In this document: piece by piece, positions 1-6,187 of the stretch | Position numbering within the stretch: position 1 is the first letter of the stretch | How the letters are laid out: each line of letters begins with the position of its first letter | Origin: Patescibacteria group bacterium | GTDB lineage: Bacteria > Patescibacteria > Paceibacteria > Paceibacterales > UBA10102 | Length of the DNA: 8,750 bases | Reading direction: 5' to 3' | NCBI GenBank assembly: GCA_024239055.1 | Contig: JANBVJ010000011.1 | Span: forward strand, 1-8,750 | Made by a program: the position numbers and the translations under genes | The notes under the pieces: generated by a model | Databases searched by the model: none | Told to the model about the DNA's origin: nothing | What the model saw: only the letters and a program-made list of their open reading frames with translations

Positions 1-507
1 GCTGATCACAGCGGTCATACAGCCATACAAAATCACGCCCCGAGTACATTAGCCGCATCAAAAACTTCCACGCCTTTCGTTTCACCCCGTCTTCCTCACC
101 GGTGACCTCAAAAAAATCAACCTGGGCGCAGTCTCCCGGACGATAAACTAGTGGGATGTACACCTCCATACATTTCCGCTTTTTTTTAGAAGATATTCCC
201 GCACCGTAGTGATTCCTACCTGGTAATCTTCTTCTACCAACTGCCGGTGTACTCGGGTTCCGGTAACGCGCTGCTTTGGAGTGGTTCTTAATTTCCACTC
301 CTCAAGAATCTCTTCGATCCTTGGCACCACCTTATCCGTTACAGGTTTTTCCCGGGACTTTGTTTGCCGTCGTTCCGGCTCACTGATTTCCAGGTACTTA
401 CGTACCGTATTGCGGCTCACTTCCATTTCACGAGCCACCGCTCGTATCGAGAGACCTTCTACAAGCACTTTGTGTCTGATAACATTGACTTGATCCATCC
501 TTAGCAT
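1..507 (-). pseudogene. istA: IS21-family transposase IstA, 5' part, frame broken at an A8 run
   Basis: IstA is the DDE transposase of IS21-like elements and works with the ATPase helper IstB. The first frame (507 to 148) gives 119 residues with a helix-turn-helix at about 19-39 (SIRAVAREMEVSRNTVRKYL), followed by the usual basic linker. Start 507 is supported by GGAG six bases upstream. After codon 109 the frame runs into a foreign tail (SGNVWRCTSH) and a stop at 148. The -1 frame continues the family sequence from the same point: KKRKCMEVYIPLVYRPGDCA, then QVDFFEV, whose Asp (codon at 116-118) should be the first catalytic residue of the DDE triad. That frame stays open to the window edge (RKAWKFLMRLMYSGRDFVWL). 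The switch lies in eight consecutive A (180-187 on the complement). One lost A, a homopolymer sequencing error, or -1 slippage would all explain it. Identity is sure; functional state is not. Confidence 0.85.
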
Positions 508-565
508 CCTTTTCTCCGGTAGCTTAGAGATTCTTCAACCTTAAAGTTATCGGAGATTGTTCTAA

Positions 566-610
566 GGGTGGGTCACTTTTTAAGCGTTGGATGGGTCAAT
601 TTCTGAGCGG
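566..610. repeat. Subterminal direct repeats of the IS21-like end
   Basis: Two 22-bp copies lie at 566-587 and 589-610, separated by one base and matching at 17 of 22 positions; the shared core is GGRTGGGTCAMTTT followed by AGCG. Direct repeats of this kind just inside the tip are the usual transposase-binding sites of IS21-family elements. Only this end is visible, so matching copies at the far end cannot be checked. Confidence 0.7.
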
Positions 611-1251
611 TGTGTACAAATGATGTTGCAACAAAAATACTTGAAACTATACATTCAGATATAAATAAAGCATTAATTCTTGATTCCGGATATTTGGAAT
701 TTGAATTTATTGGAGAAAAACCATATCTGGGTGAAAAATCATTTACAAGAGGGTCTAATTGTACATCGATTGATGCTGTAATGTATGGCCAAGATAATAA
801 TAAAAAGAAAATATTATTTTTAATAGAATGGAAATATACAGAGGAATACTCTATAGAGAATAAATATATACTAGAACGTTCGTCCATATACGATAAACTA
901 ATATTAAGTAATAATTCTCCTTTTAAGGAAATAGATCCTAAAGTTTTATATTATGAACCTTTCTACCAAATGATGCGACAAACGTTATTGGGTTGCAAAT
1001 TAAAAGAAAATAAAGATCATAAATGCGATGATTACATCCATGTTCATGTTATACCTGATGAAAATATTGAATTAAGAAACAAAATAACATCTCCAGGACT
1101 TAGAGGATCTGATATTTCTGAAGCATGGAAATCAACTCTGAAAAATCCATATAAATATAAAACATTATCGCCAATGAAACTGATCGAACCTTGTAGTAAT
1201 TTAGAAGATACAAACTCTATAATTTCGTATCTAAAAAGGCGATATTGGTAG
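610..1251 (+). CDS. PD-(D/E)XK-like nuclease, 5' end removed by IS insertion (cassette 1)
   Basis: Very AT-rich gene. Using the GTG at 610, the first three codons come from the IS tip and cassette sequence begins at residue 4, so the natural start has been lost. The readable product resembles a restriction-endonuclease-like protein. Asp55 lies in a hydrophobic strand (SIDAVMYG), and 17 residues later comes LFLIEWKYTEEY with Glu73-x-Lys75, giving the D...ExK pattern of the PD-(D/E)XK fold. Similar IEWKYTE-Y motifs occur in uncharacterised putative restriction endonucleases; I believe these include the PGN_0703-type group, but cannot confirm it here. Its own attC follows 13 bp after the stop. 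No convincing ribosome-binding site remains before 610, so the gene is probably silent or only weakly expressed. Nuclease call is moderate; truncation is clear. Confidence 0.65.
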   Translation: MCTNDVATKILETIHSDINKALILDSGYLEFEFIGEKPYLGEKSFTRGSNCTSIDAVMYGQDNNKKKILFLIEWKYTEEYSIENKYILERSSIYDKLILSNNSPFKEIDPKVLYYEPFYQMMRQTLLGCKLKENKDHKCDDYIHVHVIPDENIELRNKITSPGLRGSDISEAWKSTLKNPYKYKTLSPMKLIEPCSNLEDTNSIISYLKRRYW

Positions 1252-1264
1252 AAATAATATCACC

Positions 1265-1376
1265 GTATAACCTGACGCTGGAGTAGACTTCGAGATGTAT
1301 ACCGGAAACAGTGGCTTTAAACTGATAAACTGTCACTGCTCTTGCCTCGACGAAGCTACTCAGCTTAATGTTAGGC
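1265..1376 (+). repeat. attC: attC of cassette 1
   Basis: Core GTATAAC lies at 1265-1271 and the right core GTTAGGC at 1370-1376, with recombination expected after G1370. The arms pair: GCTGGAGTAGACTTCG (1277-1292) against the complement of CGAAGCTACTCAGC (1351-1364), leaving an extra G and an extra A unpaired in the left arm. Unpaired bases of this kind let IntI recognise the folded strand. The matching cassette start, predicted as TTATAC, was lost to the IS. The site closely resembles the attC of cassette 5. Confidence 0.9.
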
Positions 1377-1420
1377 TGCTGAGAGCGTTGCTAATTCATA
1401 AGCAATTGCAAATTAGGCGT

Positions 1421-1449
1421 TTGACAAATAAGAATATACGTACTACCCT
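1421..1449 (+). promoter_or_regulatory. Possible promoter of cassette 2
   Basis: A perfect -35 hexamer TTGACA (1421-1426) is followed at the ideal 17-bp spacing by TACCCT (1444-1449), a poor -10 with only the TA---T positions conserved. It lies in the cassette 2 leader, about 60 bp before the gene. An imperfect inverted repeat, CTAATT (1391-1396) and AATTAG (1411-1416), sits just upstream and could be an operator. The call rests on hexamer matching only. Confidence 0.4.
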
Positions 1450-1511
1450 TTTCCTTTGACCAATGAAAAATTCCCTAGAAAAAGTCATTTTGGAGGCAAA
1501 AAAAACAAAAA

Positions 1512-2135
1512 ATGTCTATACCTGAATACATAGCATCACAACTACGGAAACCGAACGGTTTTATTGGCAGAGTACTAATATCTCGAATTCTGAATAAGGC
1601 CAATGCCAAAATGAACAATGTGACACTTTCTTCACTTGAACTCAAAGATTCTGACCGAGTTCTTGAAGTAGGCTTTGGAGGGGGTGCTCTCCTAACCGAA
1701 ATGGCAAGGCTCAAATCTAAAGCGGTATTTTATGGAGCTGACTTTTCCCAAGATATGGTTGCACTTTGCCAAAAAAGGATGCATGGACTCATTTCAGAAG
1801 GTAGACTTAAATTGGATTGTGCTAGTGTAGAGAACCTTCCCTATGAAACAGAAACATTCACCAAAATCTGTAGTGTAAATACAATCTATTTTTGGGAAGA
1901 CTGTAATGAGGCAATAAAAGAATTAAAACGAGTGCTAAAGAAAAATGGGATTTTAGTTCTTACTTTTGGTGACAAAGTATCGATGAGTGAGCAAACAGTT
2001 ACAAATCATGGATTCAATCTATACACATCTTTAGAAGTGCAACAGGTCATGGAGGAAGAAGGGTTTACAAATATACAAATCAAACAAGGGCAAGACAGCT
2101 CAGGTAGTTTTTATTCACTAACTGGAGCAAAATAG
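1512..2135 (+). CDS. Class I SAM-dependent methyltransferase (cassette 2)
   Basis: The 207-residue soluble protein has a Rossmann-fold methyltransferase core. Motif I is VLEVGFGGG at 50-58 and binds S-adenosylmethionine. An acidic residue, Asp77, follows in FYGADFS and would hold the ribose hydroxyls. ASVENLPYETETF and a later hydrophobic strand with FGDK complete the Methyltransf_11-type core. The N-terminal segment MSIPEYIASQLRKPNGFIGR is typical of a group of small stand-alone methyltransferases with unknown acceptor; no DNA-methylase catalytic motif (NPPY or PC) is visible, so it is probably not a restriction partner. The best Shine-Dalgarno, GGAGG (1492-1496), is 15 bases from the ATG, which is long; no better in-frame start exists. 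It is the only gene of its cassette, 7 bp before its attC. The substrate is unknown. Confidence 0.88.
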   Translation: MSIPEYIASQLRKPNGFIGRVLISRILNKANAKMNNVTLSSLELKDSDRVLEVGFGGGALLTEMARLKSKAVFYGADFSQDMVALCQKRMHGLISEGRLKLDCASVENLPYETETFTKICSVNTIYFWEDCNEAIKELKRVLKKNGILVLTFGDKVSMSEQTVTNHGFNLYTSLEVQQVMEEEGFTNIQIKQGQDSSGSFYSLTGAK

Positions 2136-2142
2136 AGGGGCA

Positions 2143-2324
2143 GCCTAACAAGAAATTGCAGCAGTCAACCCCTTTGACACGGGTTTTGCAGTGGGAAAAA
2201 GGTCATTTTAATACTGGATTATAATAATCAAATGCGTCTGGCCATAGTAAAAATGATAAAGCAAAACCCGCGCCAAGCCTACCGATGGTCGGCGTCGGGG
2301 TTGCTGCTGAATTAAGCGTTATGT
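2143..2324 (+). repeat. attC: attC of cassette 2, long (182 bp)
   Basis: Left core GCCTAAC (2143-2149) is the exact reverse complement of G1370 plus the cassette's first six bases, TTAGGC; the right core is GTTATGT (2318-2324). Outer arms AATTGCAGCAGTCAACCCC (2154-2172) and GGGGTTGCTGCTGAATT (2297-2313) pair fully except for an unpaired G and T on the left. A second perfect stem, CGGGTTTTGC (2180-2189) with GCAAAACCCG (2261-2270), and a third imperfect stem (2203-2217 with 2242-2256) extend the hairpin to nearly the whole site. Confidence 0.93.
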
Positions 2325-2340
2325 GTAGTATAGCCGAGCA

Positions 2341-2346
2341 AGAGGG
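2341..2346 (+). promoter_or_regulatory. Ribosome-binding site deciding the start of the cassette 3 gene
   Basis: AGAGGG ends six bases before the ATG at 2353. A TTG at 2347 would extend the protein by two residues but directly abuts this site, leaving no spacing, so ATG 2353 is preferred. The leader from the cassette boundary to the start is only 34 bp and shows no promoter, so expression probably depends on upstream transcription. Confidence 0.7.
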
Positions 2347-2352
2347 TTGCTT

Positions 2353-3798
2353 ATGTCAAAAAAACGCATAATCACTCTGGGAATCGAAATACCTGGTTCT
2401 GATGCGAAGCATGTTGGTCTTGATTCAGAAATTTCACTTCTTGATTATGACGTTATAATCATTGATCCAGTTATATATGAGTTCTACGGATACAGATACG
2501 AGGATTACCAAGGCAAGCCATGCTTAGATGATACAAACTCTTTTAGGTTGAAGGAGCATCTTGAGCATTGGAGAAGGGAAATATTCGAAGCTATTAGGGC
2601 CGGGAAAAATGTTTTTTTCTTCCTAAACGAAAAGCAAGAAGTATTTATTGCTACCGGTGAAAAAAGCTTTTCTGGTACTGGAAGAAATAGACAAACCATC
2701 AGACACGTTACTTTAATCTCAAATTATGCAATTGTCCCTGACGGTATTAGCGTAACAAATTCTAAAGGTTCTACAATGGCTCTTGTTGGCAAAGACTGTG
2801 TCCTAGCCCCTTATTGGTCCTCAGTAGGGGAAATATCAGAATTCAGAGTCCTTTTAGATGAAGAAGACTTGAAGCCTATCGTGCAGACAAAAACTGGAGG
2901 AAAAACCGTTGGTGCAGTATTACGCTATGAGAATGCTGGCGGAAGCTTGATTTTATTGCCATACATTGATTTCCAGATTGAGAAGTATACTTATGAAAAT
3001 GAGGAAGACGGAGAGATGTATTGGAATGATGAAGCAATTGCATTTGGAAAAAAGCTAATCGGTTCAATATGTGCAGTCGATGAGGCAATCAAATCATCTA
3101 CAGGATTATCACCTATACCTGACTGGCTACGGCAGGATATGTATTTGCTACCGAATGAAAGAAAGATTAGAAACAGGCTGGCTGGCATAATGTCGAAGAT
3201 GGAAGATCTGCAGAAGCAAAAGGAAAAATGCGAACAGGAAATCGCAGAGGAATCTATTCTAAAACGGCTTATATATGAGAATGGTAAACCGCTGGAGTCA
3301 GCTGTCCATATTGCGCTAGAGCTGATTGGATTTAATGTATCTCGATTCGAGAATGCCGAGTCCGAATTTGACGTTGTATTTGAAAGCAAAGAAGGTCGTC
3401 TTATTGGTGAAGTGGAAGGGAAAGACAATAAGCCCATAAATATTAGTAAACTTCGTCAGCTGGAGATGAATATCCATGAAGACTTTGCCAGAGACGATGT
3501 GGAAAAAATGGCTAAGGGCGTACTCATTGGAAATGCTTATCGACTTCAAGAACCTGGGGAAAGAGGAGATTTCTTTACTGATAAGTGCCTAACTGCTTCG
3601 GCCAGAAACAGTATAGCCTTAATTAGCTCGCTTGATCTATTCTACGTCGCGAAATACCTTTCGGGAAACAGTGATAAGCAATTTGCTAAGAAATGTAGAC
3701 AAACGATATTTTCAACAATTGGACTGATCATACTCCCAGATATACCGGAAGCAAAGGAAGAAAGTGAATCTATCACTGAGGACTTGGAAGACACATAA
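2353..3798 (+). CDS. Coiled-coil and PD-(D/E)XK-like domain protein, probable defence effector (cassette 3)
   Basis: 481 residues, and I do not recognise a named family. The N-terminal part (about 1-260) is alpha/beta in pattern: a strand LLDYDVIIIDP near 29-39, a helix rich in charge, then AGKNVFFFLNE. This looks like a Rossmann or amidotransferase-like sensor, but that is a guess. A charged helix, likely coiled coil, covers about 268-300 (NRLAGIMSKMEDLQKQKEKC). The C-terminal part looks like a PD-(D/E)XK nuclease: helix with Glu315 (GKPLESAVHIALELIGF), Asp340 in EFDVVF, then a strand RLIGEVEGKD with Glu355-x-Lys357. Glu353 could take the acidic role instead. An order of sensor, coiled coil and nuclease would suit an abortive or restriction-type defence protein; that is inference. 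The stop codon TAA forms part of the attC core, so gene and recombination site overlap. Confidence 0.7.
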   Translation: MSKKRIITLGIEIPGSDAKHVGLDSEISLLDYDVIIIDPVIYEFYGYRYEDYQGKPCLDDTNSFRLKEHLEHWRREIFEAIRAGKNVFFFLNEKQEVFIATGEKSFSGTGRNRQTIRHVTLISNYAIVPDGISVTNSKGSTMALVGKDCVLAPYWSSVGEISEFRVLLDEEDLKPIVQTKTGGKTVGAVLRYENAGGSLILLPYIDFQIEKYTYENEEDGEMYWNDEAIAFGKKLIGSICAVDEAIKSSTGLSPIPDWLRQDMYLLPNERKIRNRLAGIMSKMEDLQKQKEKCEQEIAEESILKRLIYENGKPLESAVHIALELIGFNVSRFENAESEFDVVFESKEGRLIGEVEGKDNKPINISKLRQLEMNIHEDFARDDVEKMAKGVLIGNAYRLQEPGERGDFFTDKCLTASARNSIALISSLDLFYVAKYLSGNSDKQFAKKCRQTIFSTIGLIILPDIPEAKEESESITEDLEDT

Positions 3799-3870
3799 CA
3801 TGTCGCTGCACAGAGACGTCTTCTCGGCGCTATCGCGCCTCCGAGGGCGCTCGTGAGCTCAGCGTTATAT
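3793..3870 (+). repeat. attC: attC of cassette 3 (78 bp)
   Basis: Left core ACATAAC (3793-3799) is the exact reverse complement of G2318 plus TTATGT at the cassette start; the right core is GTTATAT (3864-3870). The middle folds as GGCGC-TATC-GCGCC flanked by CTC/GAG. The outer arms (CGCTG at both sides, then CACAGAGACG against CTCACGAGCG) pair less well than in the other sites, so this is the weakest stem of the six. Confidence 0.85.
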
Positions 3871-3923
3871 GGCGCAGATAAATGTCATAACCTATTGCTA
3901 CAGCGTAGACCAAGGGAGGCAAA

Positions 3924-4496
3924 ATGGCGATAGATATGCCCCTATGGATTACAATACTATCGGCTGCAACCGGTTGGTTAGCTGCTGCTGTCTCCATCTA
4001 TAGCGCGGTATCTTCTTCGCGAAGCGCAAAGTTATCGCGATTAGAGGCTGAACACAAACACCCGCATTTGGCAACCTACATTTCTGACGCATTTGTGAAG
4101 CATCGCACTGCTGAAGCCGACCGTATCTTTGCGTATTGCTTACTTGTCAGCAACCATTCGGATACGGATAACAGCTTATCCCGCCTGGCCCTCGTTGTAA
4201 GCTACCGTAGACCGGATAGCGGACCTTACTCAGCAGAATATGCCTATGACCAGACACTCGCGCCAGCTTTCGAGCATATGAGCCTTCATGCCTTGCAACT
4301 ACCGAGTCCAATTCCCGCCCATCAGAGCATATCAGATTGGGCCTTTTTCAAGATAAAAGATGTGGACTTTGCTGACGCAATAATCGATTCTTTCACCTTG
4401 AGGGCCTATGATACACATTCCAAGACATTTGAACTTGGATCCGTAGTCGTGAGAGAGATTCTAGATGAAAAAGAACTGGCATCGAGAAAAGATTGA
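3924..4496 (+). CDS. Membrane-anchored protein of unknown function, first gene of two-gene cassette 4
   Basis: 190 residues, family not recognised. One hydrophobic segment spans about 6-29 (PLWITILSAATGWLAAAVSI) and is followed by SSSRSAKLSRLE, whose positive charges favour a cytoplasmic C-terminal domain. The rest is soluble and mixed: HPHLATYISDAF, then a beta-rich stretch around FAYCLLVSNHSDTDNSLSRL that resembles the strand pattern of small Ig-like or C2-like folds. No catalytic motif stands out. The start is well supported by GGGAGG (3914-3919) four bases from the ATG. It ends 32 bp inside the next gene, implying translational coupling and a shared role. GC content is clearly higher than in cassettes 1, 5 and 6, pointing to a different source. 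A membrane-tethered partner of a two-part system is possible; no function should be assigned. Confidence 0.7.
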   Translation: MAIDMPLWITILSAATGWLAAAVSIYSAVSSSRSAKLSRLEAEHKHPHLATYISDAFVKHRTAEADRIFAYCLLVSNHSDTDNSLSRLALVVSYRRPDSGPYSAEYAYDQTLAPAFEHMSLHALQLPSPIPAHQSISDWAFFKIKDVDFADAIIDSFTLRAYDTHSKTFELGSVVVREILDEKELASRKD

Positions 4497-5049
4497 GCTA
4501 CTAAGCGCCACTGAACGCATTCCACTGTATGTGGTTGCGGATTCAGCTATCGCCCGGCGCGGATTGGCCGAAGGACGGCTCATTCCCCTAGTTATTGTGG
4601 ACACAGCCAGTAGACCAGACATCGAGGAACTAGCTAGAGTGCACGAGGCAATCGGTCCCGGCGATGTCATAAGTAGCTGGGCCTCTTTTAGCCGTAATCA
4701 CGATCCACTCTACCTCATCTTAAAATTCACTCGACCTTCGCGGTGCGTGCTCATGATTCACTTTGACCTCAGTAAACAGTATTCGCTTATTGATTTTATA
4801 GTCCGGGCGCAAGCGTTGTACATTCAACCAGGACGTCCTGGAGACAAGATAACTAATTCATTGGAAAGGCCGAGACTAATAGTGGAGGTTCCTGACATGG
4901 GTTTCTCAAATGACTGGGACATTATGCTTCTGGCAGTTCTTACAAAGAAACTGCGGACGCAGGGACTTTCTCGTCAACGAGCAAGAGCTGACGCTCGCGA
5001 ACTAATTCTCAAATGGCGCACACTTTCAGATTTTAGAATGGGGATATGA
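4465..5049 (+). CDS. Soluble protein of unknown function, second gene of cassette 4
   Basis: 194 residues with no transmembrane segment, family not recognised. Visible features: an N-terminal stretch LLSATERIPLYVVADSAIARRGLAEGRLIPLVIVDTASRP with two short hydrophobic strands, a centre with LYLILKFTRPSRCVLMIHFD, and a basic C-terminus KKLRTQGLSRQRARADAREL that could touch nucleic acid or a partner. The strand-helix order suggests a compact alpha/beta fold. A purine-rich site, GAGAGAGA at 4451-4458, six bases before ATG 4465, supports this start, which lies inside the preceding gene in another frame. The overlap argues that the two proteins are made in fixed ratio. The gene stops 37 bp before the attC core, so both genes move as one cassette. 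Confidence 0.7.
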   Translation: MKKNWHREKIELLSATERIPLYVVADSAIARRGLAEGRLIPLVIVDTASRPDIEELARVHEAIGPGDVISSWASFSRNHDPLYLILKFTRPSRCVLMIHFDLSKQYSLIDFIVRAQALYIQPGRPGDKITNSLERPRLIVEVPDMGFSNDWDIMLLAVLTKKLRTQGLSRQRARADARELILKWRTLSDFRMGI

Positions 5050-5086
5050 CTGATTTATTATTTCGACCTCAAAAAAACTGCGCGTC

Positions 5087-5199
5087 ATATAACCTTTAGT
5101 TGGACCCGACTGCGGAGCTTCCCTTGAGCACGGTCGGCCGCATGACGTGTACTGTCAGTGAATGTTGACGCGGCGCGGCGGGTCAACTCATCGTTCTGT
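5087..5199 (+). repeat. attC: attC of cassette 4
   Basis: Left core ATATAAC (5087-5093) is the exact reverse complement of G3864 plus TTATAT at the cassette start; the right core is GTTCTGT (5193-5199). Arms AGTTGGACCCGACTGCG (5098-5114) and CGCGGCGGGTCAACT (5174-5188) pair with an unpaired G and A on the left and one mismatch near the inner end. The right arm also holds a competing short hairpin, GTTGAC (5164-5169) with GTCAAC (5182-5187). Confidence 0.9.
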
Positions 5200-5217
5200 G
5201 TATGATAGGAGAATAAA

Positions 5218-5961
5218 ATGGAAGTTTTTCCGAAAGAAATAATTGAAAAATTAAAATATTATATTTATTTATATTCAGATCCAAGAGATGATAAAATATT
5301 TTACGTCGGAAAAGGAAAAAACAATAGAGTATTTCAACATTTAAAAGATATATCTGAAAAAGAAAAAGTAATAAAGATTCAAGAACTCATTAATATTAGA
5401 TTAGAACCTAAAATAGAAATATTAGTACATGGTATTTCTGATGAATACACTGCGAAAAAAATTGAAGCTTCTATTATAGACTTATTAGAAAAGGATAAAC
5501 TTACAAATATTAATAATGGATATGAATCGTCTGAATTTGGTAGAATGAATATTGAACAAGTATTATCATTATATAGTTCCAAAAAAGTAAAAATATCTGA
5601 TAATCATAAAATCATATTAATTCGAATAAATAAAACTTTCAGATATTCTTTAAGTCCAATAGAACTCTATGATATTACTCGATCTGCATGGAAAATTGAT
5701 CCAAAAAAACATCAGCCAGAATATGCATTTGCCGTATATAATTCATTAGTTCAAGAAGTATATAAAATAACAACTTGGTTACCAGATAGCTCAACATTTA
5801 AAGCTAAAAAAAATAAAGACAGTAATGAAAAAAGACCAGAAAGATATGAATTTGTTGGAATAATAGCAGATAAAGAAATAAGGGGAGAATATAGATTTAA
5901 GAATATTGATTCGTATTTTAAAAAAGGAAATCAAAATCCAATAATGTATGTAAATTGTTGA
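5218..5961 (+). CDS. GIY-YIG nuclease, LEM-3-like type (cassette 5)
   Basis: 247 residues, strongly AT-rich. Residues 14-100 form a GIY-YIG nuclease domain: Tyr15-Ile-Tyr17 in place of GIY, Tyr29-Val-Gly31 for YIG, Arg37 in KGKNNRVFQHL, the metal-site Glu83 in IEASIIDLL, and Asn99 in LTNINNG. All expected catalytic positions appear present. The pattern YIYLYSDPRDDKIFYVGKGK resembles the LEM-3-like branch of the superfamily. Residues about 125-247 are a separate C-terminal domain (ILIRINKTFRY, SAWKID, YAFAVYNSLVQEVYKITTW, ending NQNPIMYVNC). Such tails recur in bacterial members, and their target is not known to me. AGGAG (5207-5211) six bases before the ATG fixes the start. Only 24 bp separate the cassette boundary from the start, so no obvious promoter of its own is present. 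The domain is confident; a defence role is inferred. Confidence 0.85.
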   Translation: MEVFPKEIIEKLKYYIYLYSDPRDDKIFYVGKGKNNRVFQHLKDISEKEKVIKIQELINIRLEPKIEILVHGISDEYTAKKIEASIIDLLEKDKLTNINNGYESSEFGRMNIEQVLSLYSSKKVKISDNHKIILIRINKTFRYSLSPIELYDITRSAWKIDPKKHQPEYAFAVYNSLVQEVYKITTWLPDSSTFKAKKNKDSNEKRPERYEFVGIIADKEIRGEYRFKNIDSYFKKGNQNPIMYVNC

Positions 5962-6002
5962 AAAACGATAATGAAAATATATATATTTAAAAGAAATCAT
6001 AC

Positions 6003-6116
6003 ACAGAACATGGCTTTTGGAGCAGACTTCGAGACTGATACCGGTAACAGTGGCTCTATGCGGATAAACTGTCACTGCCCTTTTAATCGGCGAAGCAGCT
6101 CAAAAGATTGTTAGTT
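6003..6116 (+). repeat. attC: attC of cassette 5
   Basis: Left core ACAGAAC (6003-6009) is the exact reverse complement of G5193 plus TTCTGT, a non-canonical core that is nevertheless matched at both ends of the cassette; the right core is GTTAGTT (6110-6116). The arms TTTTGGAGCAGACTTCG on the left and CGAAGCAGCTCAAAA on the right pair with an unpaired G and A and one mismatch. It is a close relative of the attC of cassette 1. Confidence 0.92.
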
Positions 6117-6187
6117 TGCCATGAGAAGCTTCATTCAAATATTATCCAACGAGTCATTTATAGAAAACCTTTTAGTCTCGCATTTTC

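Larger units (their letters stand above)
1..618 (-). mobile_element. IS21-family insertion sequence, partial (istA end)
   Basis: The element runs in from the left edge and ends at about 618. Read on the minus strand its tip is TGTACACACCGCTCAG, and it carries two directly repeated copies of a TGACCCA-containing block just inside the end. A TGT tip with subterminal repeats is typical of IS21-family ends. The transposase gene starts about 110 bp inside, reading away from the tip. The junction at 618/619 falls inside the reading frame of cassette 1, so the element landed in that gene. istB, the other end and the target duplication are outside the window. The exact boundary could be off by a few bases because the second end is not available for comparison. 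Confidence 0.85.

Noticed and set aside
573..887. A 104-codon minus-strand frame across the IS junction
   Set aside because: It spans two unrelated DNA segments (IS tip and cassette) and is antisense to the nuclease frame; it arises by chance in AT-rich sequence.
1512..2135. Methyltransferase as the modification partner of the neighbouring nucleases
   Set aside because: No DNA-methylase motif (N/D-P-P-Y/F or PC) or target-recognition region; it is a small-molecule-type class I enzyme in a separate cassette.
2347..2352. TTG start two codons upstream for the cassette 3 gene
   Set aside because: It directly abuts AGAGGG, leaving no room for ribosome binding; the ATG at 2353 has correct spacing.
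2991..3437. A 148-codon open frame on the minus strand within cassette 3
   Set aside because: Serine- and phenylalanine-rich antisense of the coiled-coil region, without a ribosome-binding site and against the direction of every cassette.
5194..5217. TATGAT (5201-5206) as a promoter -10 for the GIY-YIG gene
   Set aside because: No -35-like hexamer lies 16-18 bp upstream; that position is the GC-rich arm of the attC.
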